Shown: positions 1 through 10,245 of the stretch, piece after piece
How the letters are laid out: each line of letters starts with the position of its first letter
Position numbering within the stretch: position 1 is the first letter of the stretch
Origin: Haemonchus contortus
Taxonomy: Eukaryota; Nematoda; Chromadorea; Rhabditida; Trichostrongylidae
NCBI GenBank assembly: GCA_000469685.2
Contig: LS997566.1
Coordinates: 43,476,920-43,540,919 of the forward strand
DNA: 64,000 bases
Direction of reading: 5' to 3'
The notes under the pieces: model-generated
What the model saw: the letters and a program-made list of their open reading frames with translations, nothing else
Told to the model about the DNA's origin: nothing
Databases searched by the model: none
Position numbers and translations under genes: made by a program

Positions 1-16
1 ATGGAGATTCCCAATG

Positions 17-306
17 GATAAAGGACAAAGTTTTTGGCATTGATCAATCCCTTCTGAGGGATGCGCTCCCGCATTCGTCTTCCGTACAGAATCGTATCTT
101 CGTAATGAATACGTATGTCGCCTATACAATGACCCGCAGCGGCCAGCCGATGTAAAAGTCACTGCTTTATTCCCTCTGACGGGTCTGGTACCAACTCACC
201 GACCCCGGAAGGATGGTGAGGCTCCGTTGACCTAGGCGGACATCGATCAGGGACTGGAACCCGTTACCATGCTTGTATGAAGTGCGCCGCTTGCTACTAC
301 ATCACC
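17..306 (-). mobile_element. tRNA-derived SINE (family 1)
   Basis: Reverse-oriented copy of the commonest repeat here. Its left end has the AGGACAAAGTTTTTGGC tail remnant and its right end the reverse complement of the tRNA-like head (B-box-like GGACTGGAACCCGTT near 250, A-box-like region near 290). It lies just downstream of the last visible skp-1 exon, so it probably sits in an intron of that gene. Confidence 0.75.
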
Positions 307-550
307 TCCTCCCTCTTTTCTACTGTCTCAACGGCTATCTACCGAAAATATCAACGTCTACTTTACTAGTTTGGTGGGAGCGCTCAGAGACTATGGCAGT
401 GATTAGAGTGCGAAGGATCAGCCATTTTTTCACTACTATAGGTTCCTGAGAAGATGATCACAGAATGTGAGAATACGAGCACGAAATCCAAGATGGCTCG
501 AGAAAATGAAATATTCTATAAATCCATGTCTACTTGATTTGAAAACTCAC

Positions 551-823
551 TTGAGAATACTCATCAGTAACTGCGGAAGGGGTAGGGAGCAACCTGAAAT
601 CATTATTTGTCATCAAAACAAGACATCGAAATTTCGGAAATGAGTGTATCTCTCTCATGAGTTGAACTACACGTTTCATAGAATTCGGTGCTTTAGCAAC
701 ACCTGTTAATTCTAGTTCAACTGACACTGCGCACAAGTAGATGAAAGATACTCACTCTGTCAATTTCAAGGACATTATTGCTCGAAAAAAATGTGATGAT
801 TGTAAACGCAGAGCAAATTAATC
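551..823 (-). CDS. skp-1: Probable SKIP/SNW1 homologue skp-1, first two exons only
   Basis: Exon 1 runs 823-756 with the start codon at 775 (MSLKLT, phase 2, donor GTGAGT). Exon 2 runs 593-551 (acceptor TTTCAG, donor GTGAGT). Joined they read MSLKLTELLPTPSAVTDEYS. The leucine-leucine-proline-x-proline start resembles the N-terminus of SKIP/SNW1 splicing and transcription cofactors. The acceptor at 825-824 lies 213 bp downstream of the bir-1 stop on the same strand, and bir-1 and skp-1 share an operon in C. elegans. The identity rests on 21 codons plus this context. The rest is outside the window or beyond the SINE at 17-306. Intron 1 is itself open, so an alternative intron-retained reading cannot be excluded. 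Confidence 0.55.
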
Positions 824-825
824 CT
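824..825 (-). promoter_or_regulatory. Candidate SL2-type trans-splice acceptor
   Basis: The minus strand reads CATTGCTTTGCAG then 48 nt of leader and ATG at 775. No upstream coding exon fits, and the bir-1 stop lies 213 nt before it, the spacing expected for a downstream operon gene. SL2 use is inference. Confidence 0.4.
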
Positions 826-1037
826 GCAAAGCAATGACAAATTCAAATAACAGAAATATGGAAAGAGGACTTTGCATGAAAAATGACGAAAATAGCGAAA
901 CTTGTATTCACAACAAGTTAGTAGCTGATTCAAAATCAATTTGGCAACAGTTTATCAAGAATAATATGAGCACAGTACCAAACCGGTAATGAGATCCAAA
1001 ATCAAGTGAGATAAGTATCACATTATATTATAGGGCA

Positions 1038-1749
1038 CTATTTAGCTTTTAAAACTTTTTCGCCCATGTGTTCTATTTCTTCCGCAGCATTCCAGAAATT
1101 TGCAGCTTCCTTGGCGACCATTTTCCTCTGAAATGGCCAAGTTCAAAAAGGACTCGGTATACGTAGAAACATAATATACGTAGGAACAATATACATAATA
1201 TATCAGATAAAATTTCTGTTATTTCACCTGCTCCGCAGCTATGCGGCCAGCCAACAAGAAAAGGAAATCTCGAACTGTCCACGTTTTTTCATCGAGTTTA
1301 TTCAATTCAACAAAACTGCAATTCTTTGTATGCGACCGATGTTCCTCCCTAAAAAGGAAAAACGAATTGTTTCGATTACAGTACACAAATGATATCAACT
1401 ACTAAAGAGTTGAAAATTTTGACAATAACTTACCATGGGTCATCCTGTTCTTCAAATATCATCTCCTTGAAACAAAATGCACATGTCGCTGTAGCTGGTT
1501 CACTTCTGGTACCAGAGAAGACGAATCCGGCTCTTGCTAACTAAATCCAAAATTTCAAAGGAAGTGCAGTTCAGCAAGAAGTCAAAATAAGCTAAGAAAG
1601 AAGCTCACCGCTTCAGATGAGCAAGGAGAGTCGCCCCTATCGAAGCACCACTTTTTAAATGTAGCTTTGCGATGGTTGTAAAATATAACGTCCGACTTTT
1701 CAGAGGCAAGTTCATCGAATAGGGACGTTTTTTCATCAGAACCTGTCAT
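1038..1749 (-). CDS. bir-1: Survivin/BIR-1 chromosomal passenger protein, complete
   Basis: Four exons with matching phases: 1749-1609, 1540-1434, 1348-1228 and 1127-1038 (stop). They encode 152 residues, close to the usual size of nematode BIR-1 and survivin. A single BIR domain covers about residues 20-100. It starts with the FYNHRKATFKKW block, contains ARAGFVFSGT and the zinc ligands CAFC, then DDPWEEHRSHTKNCSF, giving the C-x2-C...H...C pattern. The last 50 residues form the basic, helical survivin tail. Family role: survivin works with Aurora B, INCENP and borealin in chromosome segregation and cytokinesis. An acceptor (CTTACTTTAG, 1753-1752) sits 2 nt before the ATG, suggesting trans-splicing. 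It is the upstream member of a likely operon with skp-1. Confidence 0.93.
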
Positions 1750-1751
1750 GT

Positions 1752-1753
1752 CT
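1752..1753 (-). promoter_or_regulatory. Candidate SL1 trans-splice acceptor of bir-1
   Basis: CTTACTTTAG lies 2 nt upstream of the bir-1 start codon with no upstream coding exon in phase. This is the usual arrangement for spliced-leader addition in nematodes. Confidence 0.45.
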
Positions 1754-3073
1754 AAAGTAAGCAAATCCTTTCATACATTGTTAGCAACCGCCCAGATCAA
1801 CTAAAATTCGTCAGCAGTAAGAATTGGAAACTTAAAGCTATACCGTTTCTAATGACAGATTGATTGAAGCTTGATCAGAAGACTACCCAGAGGAACAGGA
1901 ATAGCAGAAAATCTTAAGGCTACATTCGATCGAAATGAAGCCTTGACCAGAATGGGGAACACCACTCAAAGAAATGCAAAAGGAAAAAAAAATTGAAAAG
2001 AAACGGCTTTTGGGATTCTACTAAGCCCAGCTGCTATTGAAACAACATCTTGACTTCCTCTTTCTTGAGAAGCAGAAAAAATTAAGCAGACATACTAGAG
2101 CTTAGAAAAAAATCGCGGTTTTCTAACAAGAACCAAACTCTAAGTTGTTCCCTTTTTTTGTAAGAAATGAGAAGATGAGCTACTTGATGTTCCTGTTTAT
2201 TGAGTCAACTGCTGTCAATCTGGTGAAAGATATAATATAAGTAGATGACAAAACGAAGCTCATCCGCCCGTCTGAAGCACCTCAACAGTAGTAAAAAAAA
2301 TTACTAAAACCTCTTAGAACGGCTACCATGAAGTTTTCAGAGTACTCAGTGCTTGTAGCTTCAAAGATTAATTGGATTTCACAAAGCAATGCGTAACATA
2401 AACACGTCCAATCAAAATAATTACGATTAGAGAGCTTTCAAGCAGTGCAGTGATTTATTTTGAACGCCAGAATATTGAACAGCAATAATGTCCGTTCAAT
2501 GCGCTGCGACGCGCACGTATCTCGCAGTAGCCATAGGGCGCGCTATTCCAAGAGGAGAGGAATGGGGAATGGTACATGGAGGTGAATTATCAAGGCTTCC
2601 CTTCATTCCTTCACTTCATTTTTACCTAAATTTAGAGTGATTTGGTGGTCTTTCCTGAGTGGGAGAAGTATATTCAATGGGTGGGAAAGTTTGAGACTCC
2701 AGTGATTTCCTTGTGAGTCATCTGTATCTATCAAAGACAAGAAGTCGACTTAAGACACTTTTGAGTCTCGCTCATGTAAATATATAATGTGTACCGCCCT
2801 TCCCTCTCTACCGGCACAACTTATGCTTCAAAAGGGGCTACTGTGCACGAGCGACACCGCTGCCGTTCAAAACAGAGACAGAGGCTGGAAACCTGCAACA
2901 GACGGATGCGTAAGGGAGCATTTATAGTGTCGGCGTCATCGCAACATCTCGTCCGTCTTGGGCGTAAAGGTTCCATTTTGTGACTGGAAGAGGGGGGGGG
3001 GGGGGGAGGGAGAGAGGGACTTTGTCATTCTCTGGGAAGTAAGAAAGCGAGAGTGGGGTGTTTTCTAGCAGAG
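1754..3073. other. bir-1 upstream region, no gene seen
   Basis: About 1.3 kb upstream of bir-1. I see no exon with good borders. It holds A/T-rich tracts and a short G-run near 2992-3006. A 64-codon plus-strand frame at 2789-2983 is arginine-rich and unlike the real exons here, so I treat it as chance. Promoter elements would be expected here but I cannot point to one. Confidence 0.3.
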
Positions 3074-3082
3074 TAAAGAAGA

Positions 3083-3337
3083 GCGGTGTGGTGCAGTAGG
3101 AACAAAATTGTCGCGCCGTGGCCGTAGGGACGCCGCGCGCGAAGGAATGTAGCAGAATGCAGCAGCAGGTGGAAAATACAGGAACAAATGAATTAATAAT
3201 AGGATGCCTAAAATAAGGAGGTATTTCGATTGAGCTGTATGAAGAACGCTAGTGCTATAATAACGGCGAACGAATGGTCCGCGACAGCCGCGTGCGGCGA
3301 ATCGATTGCAGAAAACCGTTCCTAGTGCCCGTCTCCT
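3083..3337 (+). mobile_element. Element B copy 1 (about 258 bp, 9-bp target duplication)
   Basis: Starts GCGGTGTGGTGCAGTAGG and ends CCCGTCTCCT. Flanked by TAAAGAAGA (3074-3082) and TAAAAAAGA (3338-3346), a 9-bp duplication with one mismatch. The interior matches the copies at 5057, 5686, 26418 and 42356, including the GCGACAGCCGCGTGCGGC palindrome. Confidence 0.8.
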
Positions 3338-3813
3338 TAAAAAAGAGCCGTTTGCTCGAAAAAGAAAAAGAATTGATCAAGAAGTTAGGGTCCGTAATAA
3401 TGCGTAGCCGTCTGAGTGTCTCTCACGAACTATTCCGCGATATTTTAACGCCAAGATCGGCGTCTGCGAGGCACTATGGATGCGCCTTGTATGAGCATGC
3501 GCAGGTAAAGTCAGCTCGCACTAGTAGGGTACTGCTATGGTAGATAGACAGCTCACAATTGTCATGCCCCATACCTCCGCATCTCTACCAACTACTAACG
3601 GGATGGGTTCCTGCAACTACCTTCTCAAGCAGCTGTTAAAATTGATAGTATTAATCCAAAATCCCACCTAATATGAAAGGTCCTCCCTCTTGAGCAACAC
3701 TCTTGAGATAGGCCAATGAACCAACTGGTTCAGTGCTTGTCATATCCAAAACTCTACTCGTCTCTACCCCACGGCAATATCGTACTGCCCGGCTTGCGCC
3801 CAGCATGAGTTAA

Positions 3814-4458
3814 AGGCACGGTTCACGATAAAAAAGGTTATTGAGTTCTTTCTTTAGGAAAACTCAGCGCCCCCCATGGGAGGTAGAAAGGGACCCTCTC
3901 GCTCCCACAATCTCTGCGTTTAGGGCATTGTGGAAGCCCTGTTGCTGCCGTAATTCGCTTTCCCGCCCCTCGATTGATGTCACGTTAGGCGAGTGTCGAG
4001 ACAATGCAAACTGCAGTTATTCGTTCTAGGACCCACACATGATCAGCTGATCTTCGAGTGATGAGGCAATGTTTTTATGCCATTATTTTTTCCTCCGTTA
4101 TTCTTTTTGCTGCCGCGATCCTTTAGTTAATTTCCTACTCCTAGAGGCTGAAAAGTTGAGCTACTTTTGCTGTTACTAGGGGTTTTTTTGTTTACTTATG
4201 CTTATAGGTGAATGAATTTTCACTTACCATTGTCTTTTATTCGCAGCAGGACCCACATGTACGCAGTGAGGCACATTGTATAGCTCCATTTTTCTGGTTT
4301 CATTCTCTTCCATCCCCCTTTTAAACGGTTTTTGAAGCTTTTTTCAGTTTGGAAACACCGATTCACGCGGTTTTTACACCTTCACCGCACTATTTTCGAT
4401 CTTGTCGTCCATTTTTCATCATAATCTGGACTACCCAAAATTATCGTGAACTGTGCCT
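3814..4458 (+). mobile_element. TTAA-target MITE, subfamily a, copy 1
   Basis: Terminal inverted repeats AGGCACGGTTCACGATAA and TTATCGTGAACTGTGCCT, flanked by TTAA at 3810-3813 and 4459-4462. No coding capacity. The central and right part matches copies at 21302 and 56669. TTAA targets are typical of piggyBac and Kolobok superfamilies; I cannot choose between them from these sequences. Confidence 0.85.
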
Positions 4459-4683
4459 TTAATCTTCAGCTGTATCAGAAAACAACGAACACAAGTTTAT
4501 TCAACATTTTCAGTGAAACACAAAATAAAGAAACAATGGGATGCTACAGTATTCATCAAATGTAAGGTGTTCGCAGCTTTGTAAAAAGACCTAAAAACTG
4601 TTTACAAAGTAAATCGAAAGTATATCAGCAGATTTGATTCAATGTCATTTGAAAGATCTCAGGTGAGTCAGTCAGTGGGGCAG

Positions 4684-6088
4684 TCAGATCAGTGTGCAGC
4701 CTTTCTTCTCACGGAATGGATTCTGTGCATCAGTCGTACCACTTACCAGCGTGTCTGTGGCTTTGTGCTTCTCGCAGTAGTCCAGTAGGCTAAACGAAGC
4801 TTTTACTGTAACCAGAAAAAATACCAATTGAAAAAGATTCAGGATTTGATAAATACTATGTTAGAGGTTGTGGTGGAGTTGGGGTAGCGATAAGTGGGCA
4901 CCGTCACACGCACGGTATAGAGATCGAATTCTGGACCGATACTCGCCCAAAACCAATCAAACCTTTCATCCCTTCAGGTTCGGGTAATTGGTACCGGACT
5001 CGTATGGTCAGATAAGAGCACTAACTTACACATCGACTGGCCATTACTTGTCATTGGAGTGTGAAGCAGAAGGGACGAAATTGCGTTGCGCGGCGAGAGG
5101 GACGCCGCGCGCGAAGGAATGTAGCAGGATGCAGCAGCAAGTGAGAAACAGAAACAAAAGAACTATAAGTAGAATCATGTCTAAAGTAATAATTGCATAG
5201 CGATTGAGATGTATTAAGAACGCTAGAACTGTTATAACGAGGCAAATGGTCCGCGACAGCCGCGTGCGGCGGATCGATTACACAAAAACGTTCCTACTGC
5301 CCGTCTCCCCACGACATTGTATAAGTCCTATATGCATGCAAAGCGCACTAGGATTTTGAATGGGAGTCGAACGCGTGGGCCATCTCTCTGGCAGGAATAA
5401 TCATTAAAAAAATTACCTTCTGTGTATTTGTAAGTGATTGTTTTGTAACTCCATTACCAAAGGTTATTACTAAAAATAAGAACTGATCTATGGCCATGAC
5501 TTAGCCTTCAGGAGTAGGAGAGTAAGTAATGCATCGAAAACTAACTTATTTTCAAGCTGCAAATTCAGAAAATACTAACCCCGAACGCCCTCTCCCAAAC
5601 AGTTTCTGTAGCAATTAAATGTTCGAACGGAAAGTGGTGTTGCAGAAAGGGAGAAAGAAGGCGATATGTAGGATAGGTCGAGAAGGGGAAACGGGCGTTA
5701 GGAACGATTTTGGGTAATCGACTCGCCGCACGCGGCTGTCGCAGACCACTCATTCGCCGTTATTACAGCTCTAGCGTTCATACAGCTCAATTGATATGTG
5801 ATCATTATTTTATACATAATTCTACTATTAGTACTTTTGTTCTTGTATTTCTTACCTACTGCTGCATCCTGCTACATTCCTTCGCGCGCGACGTCCCTCT
5901 CACCGCGACGCGACCATTTCGTTCCTAACGCACCAGGAGTTTCATGGCTCACTATTTAGCAAATGTTACTTGAAAATTTAATTATCCAATAAGATACTTA
6001 CTTACTCTCTAGCCACTTCCGAGACATTCTTTCGTTGCATTTGAGCTTCACGTCGTAGTTGCTCGACTACAGTTTTCATTGCATCCAT
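4684..6088 (-). CDS. Heterotrimeric G-protein gamma subunit, complete
   Basis: Two exons: 6088-6006 (27 codons plus GA) and 4789-4684 (stop). The phase-2 junction creates Asp. The 62-residue product has the N-terminal helix MDAMKTVVEQLRREAQ, the conserved LLDYCEKHKATDTL segment, an NPFREKK motif and the C-terminal CAAX box CTLI for prenylation. Length and motifs fit G-gamma proteins, which dimerise with G-beta at the plasma membrane. C. elegans has gpc-1 and gpc-2; I did not assign an orthologue. The 1.2-kb intron holds element B copy 3 and a SINE interrupted by element B copy 2. An acceptor (TTATTCAG, 6096-6095) lies 6 nt before the start codon. Confidence 0.93.
4866..5410 (+). mobile_element. 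SINE family 1, interrupted by element B copy 2
   Basis: The SINE head and body run 4866-5056, with its 3' part from 5315 to about 5410 (CATTGTATAAG ... TTTTGAATGGGAGTCG). The two halves are separated exactly by element B at 5057-5314, with CATTG present on both sides. The SINE is therefore older than the element B insertion. Confidence 0.75.
5057..5314 (+). mobile_element. Element B copy 2, nested in a SINE
   Basis: 258 bp, starting GGAGTGTGAAGCAGAAGG and ending CCCGTCTCCCC. CATTG is duplicated at 5052-5056 and 5315-5319; the full 9-bp duplication has decayed. The body matches the other copies. Confidence 0.75.
5686..5940 (-). mobile_element. Element B copy 3, reverse orientation
   Basis: Starts GGGAAACGGGCGTTAGGAACG, the reverse complement of the family 3' end, and runs to the family 5' end near 5935-5940. 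That end is diverged, so no clear 9-bp duplication is visible. It lies in the G-gamma intron. Confidence 0.65.
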
Positions 6089-6252
6089 TTTTATCTGAAT
6101 AACTGGTTGAATACTTTAAAAAAGGGCAGAATATGATGGAACCGACGATAGCCCGAGTTCAATCTGAAGCTTCGCCTGAAAAGCCAAGCAATGCCAAACT
6201 AGCGACCACCCATTGCGTTCCTATGATATTTATCTCATGAAACCTGAAATTT

Positions 6253-6537
6253 CTAAAAGTTTCTTGTAAAATTGTGCTCAAGGAGTAAATCTACAGTGCC
6301 TCTGAGCTTTCTGAGCTTGTCAATGCTGCCCTTTCGAACGGAATCATCCAGACGCTTGAGAATTAACTTTAAAGAGGAAAGTAAAGTGAGGATGATGAGC
6401 GACCAATTGTCATGAAGGAATTTTGACAGAAAAGGAAGTAGGAAATGAAAAAAATTCTTGAATATCTTCCTTTCTACAGCTAACGGTAGTACGGGACAAT
6501 CGGAGTTGCTTTTCAGAGGGTACCCTAGCACTTTCAA
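6253..6537 (-). CDS. Putative terminal exon of an unnamed gene upstream of G-gamma
   Basis: A 94-codon frame that looks coding: charged and helical at its end (LKRLDDSVRKGSIDKLRKL) with a hydrophobic centre. The stop is 158 bp before the G-gamma leader acceptor on the same strand, a spacing compatible with an operon in which G-gamma is downstream. A possible acceptor (TTCATTGAAAG) lies at its start, but no upstream exon was found. I do not recognise the family. Confidence 0.4.
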   Translation of the reverse strand: MKVLGYPLKSNSDCPVLPLAVERKIFKNFFHFLLPFLSKFLHDNWSLIILTLLSSLKLILKRLDDSVRKGSIDKLRKLRGTVDLLLEHNFTRNF

Positions 6538-7118
6538 TGAATAGAGGCCACTTAAGCTCCCATGTCAAAGCGCAATCAGCTAGTGTAGGCGGAAAGTGTT
6601 TATTTAAATATTAAAAGGAATGCACTTGAACGTTGTGCTACTAGAATGACTTTATGGGAGAATAATTCCACGACATTGTGCCCTGCTCTTCACATCAGGT
6701 CAGGTTGCACCTGAGGGGTCACCTTAATGGGTTCGAGTGCTTTTAGCGTACCTCAGCATATCTTATGGGCATAACTATCACCCTAAGAGAAGTATAGACC
6801 AGTGAACTTGAGGTATTCTCCTTCACAGGGTATTTGAATAGGTACTGGATAGTGGGCAGTCACGGGTTTGCTAGTACACTGGGGAAGTTAGCCATCACAG
6901 AACAGAACGTGATTTTTTAAGAGAATCTCTAAATTGGAAAGAAGGTGCAAGATATCATCCAATGGTCAAATGACCGTATGAGTGATATCTAAGTTGCTAT
7001 CTCCATTCATGATACTTTACTATCCAAACTTTGGAAAAAGATTAAACGGAAAGAGTTCAGCACTTCGAGTGATACAAATAGACTGAATTTCATATCTTAA
7101 TCTTTCTTTTTAAACTGG

Positions 7119-7440
7119 GCGGAGGTGGTCAGTGGCAAGTGGCGCACTATATCACACGCACGGTCAGGGGTTCGAAACCCGGATCGATATCGGCATAGGC
7201 CAATCTAGTCTTCCATCCCTCCGGGATCGGTTAATTGGTACCAGACTCGTCTGAGTCTATAAAAGCACTGACTTGTATATCGGCTGGCCAACGCAAGTCA
7301 TTGTAAAGGCCACATACGCACCCATTACGCCACTACGATTCTGGATGGAAGTCGAGTGCGGGGGGGGGGGGGGAGCATCTCTCAGACGGGATTGATTAAA
7401 GACAAAAATTTTATCCTTATCCTTTATCCTTTATAGAACT
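7119..7440 (+). mobile_element. SINE family 1, near full length
   Basis: Head GGGCGGAGGTGGTCAGTGGC with B box GGGGTTCGAAACCCGG (pol III promoter-like), body about 220 bp, then a tail of TTTATCC repeats at 7409-7433. A G-run (7362-7373) interrupts the body. Confidence 0.85.
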
Positions 7441-7909
7441 ACGCTCTCGTTAAGGTGTAGAGCAGGGATGGAGGAAGAAAGGTTGATCGGGATCAAATCC
7501 CAGGTGATTACAGCTTCATGCTAATCAAATTTTCTACAAATCGTCTGGTTGGTACCAACTTGCCTAAGAAGGTGAACGTTTTTGATTGCTCATAGATCTC
7601 CCACACTTCATTGCATAAGCTGAACATCCATTCAAACGTTGGAGAAGGAGTCAAATTCGTGGGCGCATCCCAAAGATAGTCACCAAAAAGCTCTGCTCTC
7701 CTTTCTACTTAAAGAGATAAAAATTACGCAGCCTATTTGACAAAAGATTCGGATACGTTGCAATGCTTGGATTACAGGCAGGGGTGAAGGAGTAGTGGTT
7801 GTTCTGTGAGTTGTTATAGTGCTGAAAATTAATGAGGCTCTGCTAAGGGCCTTCGAAGTATCGAATGGTATGTCTTGTAACCAATACATCAAAGGATATA
7901 TTCGGATTT

Positions 7910-8079
7910 TTAGTCGCCGTATTGGGCATAAAGTTGAGACAGATCGTATTCATCGTCTACAATAATCTTGGTTCGGCTAAGAGAAAGGAACTCTGGAACT
8001 TGCCGAGCGCCTATGTGGTACAGCAGAATGAGAACAAGAACAAGACAGTACAGACAACAAGAGTACCACTGAAGGACCG
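7910..8079 (-). CDS. Possible membrane-protein terminal exon
   Basis: After an acceptor-like TCCTTCAG the minus strand reads a hydrophobic stretch (CLYCLVLVLILLYHIG) and a polar tail ending YDLSQLYAQYGD and stop. The opposite strand is also open here (7865-8101), so the assignment is uncertain. No family recognised. Confidence 0.25.
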
Positions 8080-8365
8080 AATAGCACGGGCTATAAGGTA
8101 ACAAAAATTCAGCACACGAATCCGACCTCCTACCTGAGTGGCGGAACCCACGTTCGAGGGAGAAGTGTGTAAGTAGAGAGTCTAGGAGGCGGTGAGTTCA
8201 TAAGGACAGATCTTCGTTTCATTGACTCCATTCTTATTTCGCAAAATCAGCCTCAACTGCTAAATGGCGATTGTTACAGAAGTCTTCTTGAATACGTCTA
8301 GTCTGCATACTCCTGGAAGAACCTTCGATTCACTCTTTCACAAAATGGCTTTCTATTTCGTCTAG

Positions 8366-8585
8366 AAACTCGGCTTCAAAGGCGGTGGTGAGAAATGTTG
8401 AATATGTGCAAAAAGCAGACCAGTGTAGTCCCACAGTCCCTAACCAACAGGAAGGAATTTGTGTGAAATTAGCGAAACGCTGTTTTTGCTATTATTTCGA
8501 AAATTATCCGGATCAGTGCGATAGCTCTTGTGTCTGCGATCCAACTTCTCGTTGCAAGGATGCAGAGGACCTACTAAACCGGTGA
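8366..8585 (+). CDS. Terminal exon of a cysteine-rich protein
   Basis: Follows an acceptor (TTTCTATTTCGTCTAG, ending 8365), enters in phase 2 and ends at a stop. The 72-residue segment has eight cysteines in the order C, C, C-x-C, C-x3-C-x-C, C, including RCFCYY and CDSSCVCD. That spacing suggests a disulfide-rich secreted domain. I found no signal-peptide exon upstream and cannot name a family. Confidence 0.45.
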
Positions 8586-8610
8586 ACAGACGTCAACGAT
8601 GCTCAGTTAT

Positions 8611-8770
8611 GGGGCCGTAAGGTATGCTCCCCCGAACAGGGGAGGGTCCACTTCCCGGTAAGGTATGCTCTCGGGGAGAGCAGAAAGATAGATGGAAGAG
8701 CAGAGAAAGACAGAGAGAGACCCGAATCGGGGCGTCCCAGCCCCGAACAGGAGAACATACCTTACGGCCC
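8611..8770. repeat. MITE-like inverted repeat, about 160 bp
   Basis: Ends GGGGCCGTAAGGTATGCTC and, inverted, GGGCCGTAAGGTATGTTC. A third internal copy of GTAAGGTATGCTC lies near 8661. Flanking duplication is unclear. It immediately follows the cysteine-rich exon. Confidence 0.55.
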
Positions 8771-9248
8771 ATGAGCTTTTCTGAGACTCTTCTTACTCGA
8801 GCATCGGGATGGTTCACCATACTGAATTGGTATGACGTTTGCAGTAAAAACGTCACACGTGACGCTCCTTGCCATCTGACTATCATTTCAAGCAATTGTA
8901 TGAATCACATAGTTAGAAAACATAAGTACATGGTGTGTTCTCTGGCGCTCTGGGTTTGCACCCATCTCAAAGGAAATTCTATAATTTTATCTGTAGTCAC
9001 CATCTCTTCTGTTTGATATTGCTGAAGTACTAATGCAGTATTGAGAGCAACAAGATTCTGTTCGCAGATTTCCCGATGACGATTAAAAGTTCCAAGGGTG
9101 ACACTACCTCATTTCACCCATTGCGTGGCTTGACAAAGTTTGGTTTGACCAAAGAGGGCTTGATTCGGTCATAGCCGGCGGCGGGACAACTAACTAAATA
9201 TTGCCGCAAAGATCGGAACTTCTGCTACGCTTCTACGCATCCCCCATT

Positions 9249-9597
9249 TCACAAGTTATAATAGTGACCTTCGCTCAAAGGCCGTGCAATATTACACCGA
9301 AATACTTTGAAATACTTCAATTGGTCTAACTGTGCATGCTTAGAGCGCCTGAAATGATTCGAGGGTCTAATATGCGATGATGAAATGATAAGGGATTCAG
9401 GGACGTCAAGAAATAGGATCAAGACAACGACATAGATGATTGTGAAAGGATATAGCTTACCGCGTAATTGAGGCAACTGAAAAAAGTTAAATTTGAAAAT
9501 GAAGCTAGCAATAGCCGAGGCAATAGCTTACTTCAATCTCGAATGCATAAACAATCAATGGCGTTGGAAGTGCAGTGGATATAACCACATCATAGAT
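9249..9597 (-). CDS. 3' end of a predicted membrane protein
   Basis: Exon 9597-9532 (acceptor AAACTCAG, donor GTAAGC, phase 0 both ends) is separated by a 55-bp intron ending CTTTTTTCAG from terminal exon 9476-9249. Together they carry two hydrophobic segments, around STALPTPLIVYAF and LYPFTIIYVVVLILFLDV, then a basic tail ending LSEGHYYNL. Candidate upstream exons are at 10697-10590 and 11125-11100. Another open frame at 9948-9745 fits no phase cleanly. Family unknown. Confidence 0.45.
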
Positions 9598-9966
9598 CTG
9601 AGTTTAAAGTTCTGCGTGTCTTTCAATAGTTTTTCCCTTGAGCCGAACAGAAAGAAAGAACTCGGGATTGATCAGTCCCCCGGGACATGTCCCTGTTGTT
9701 CGATTTCTAGCGCGATTCGCTGAACCTTCACGAGGAATATGTACCTAGCCTATGATTGCAAGGTCACTGGGAGGTGCTGAAGACCACATAATGCTCGTAG
9801 CATCCCATGATTTGAATGTCCAGCTTTGAGAAGTGGAAACATAGGCCAATGTTGTCAGATTCGTTTGATTAAAAGGTCTAAGCTTTGTTAAGAGAGATGA
9901 AAAACAGTCTGGAAGTTTTGTGTAGCATTCGATATATTCCAAAAGCATTTAATTAGGTGATGATTC

Positions 9967-10245
9967 GAGGTGGTGATTCGGCAAATGGCGCATTATCGCA
10001 CAATCATGGTCACGGGTTCGAACCTCTGATCGATCTCCGCCCAGGCCAATCAAGCCTTCCATCCCTACGGGTTCGCTTAATTGTATCAGACTGGTCTGGA
10101 AGGATAAAAGCGCTGACTTCTACATAGGCTAGTCACCGCATTGTATAGGTTACGCATCCACCACACCACTACTATTCTGAAGTTGAATGCGGGGACGTAT
10201 TCCTCAAATGGGATGACTGAGGCAAAAAGACTTCACCTTTTAATC
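9967..10245 (+). mobile_element. SINE family 1
   Basis: Head GAGGTGGTGATTCGGCAAATGG, B box ACGGGTTCGAACCTCTG, body with TTCCATCCCTACGGG and a 3' end with a weak TTTTAATC tail. It lies inside the candidate minus-strand gene region. Confidence 0.75.

Noticed and set aside
2990..3007. G-runs here and at 7362, 35057 and 45233 as quadruplex regulators
   Set aside because: Homopolymer runs of this kind are common slippage products, and none sits at a gene start I could define.
9493..9600. Plus frame resembling a Wnt cysteine block (ECINNQWRWKCSG)
   Set aside because: Only a dozen residues match loosely, no splice borders support it, and the minus strand has a well-bounded exon there.
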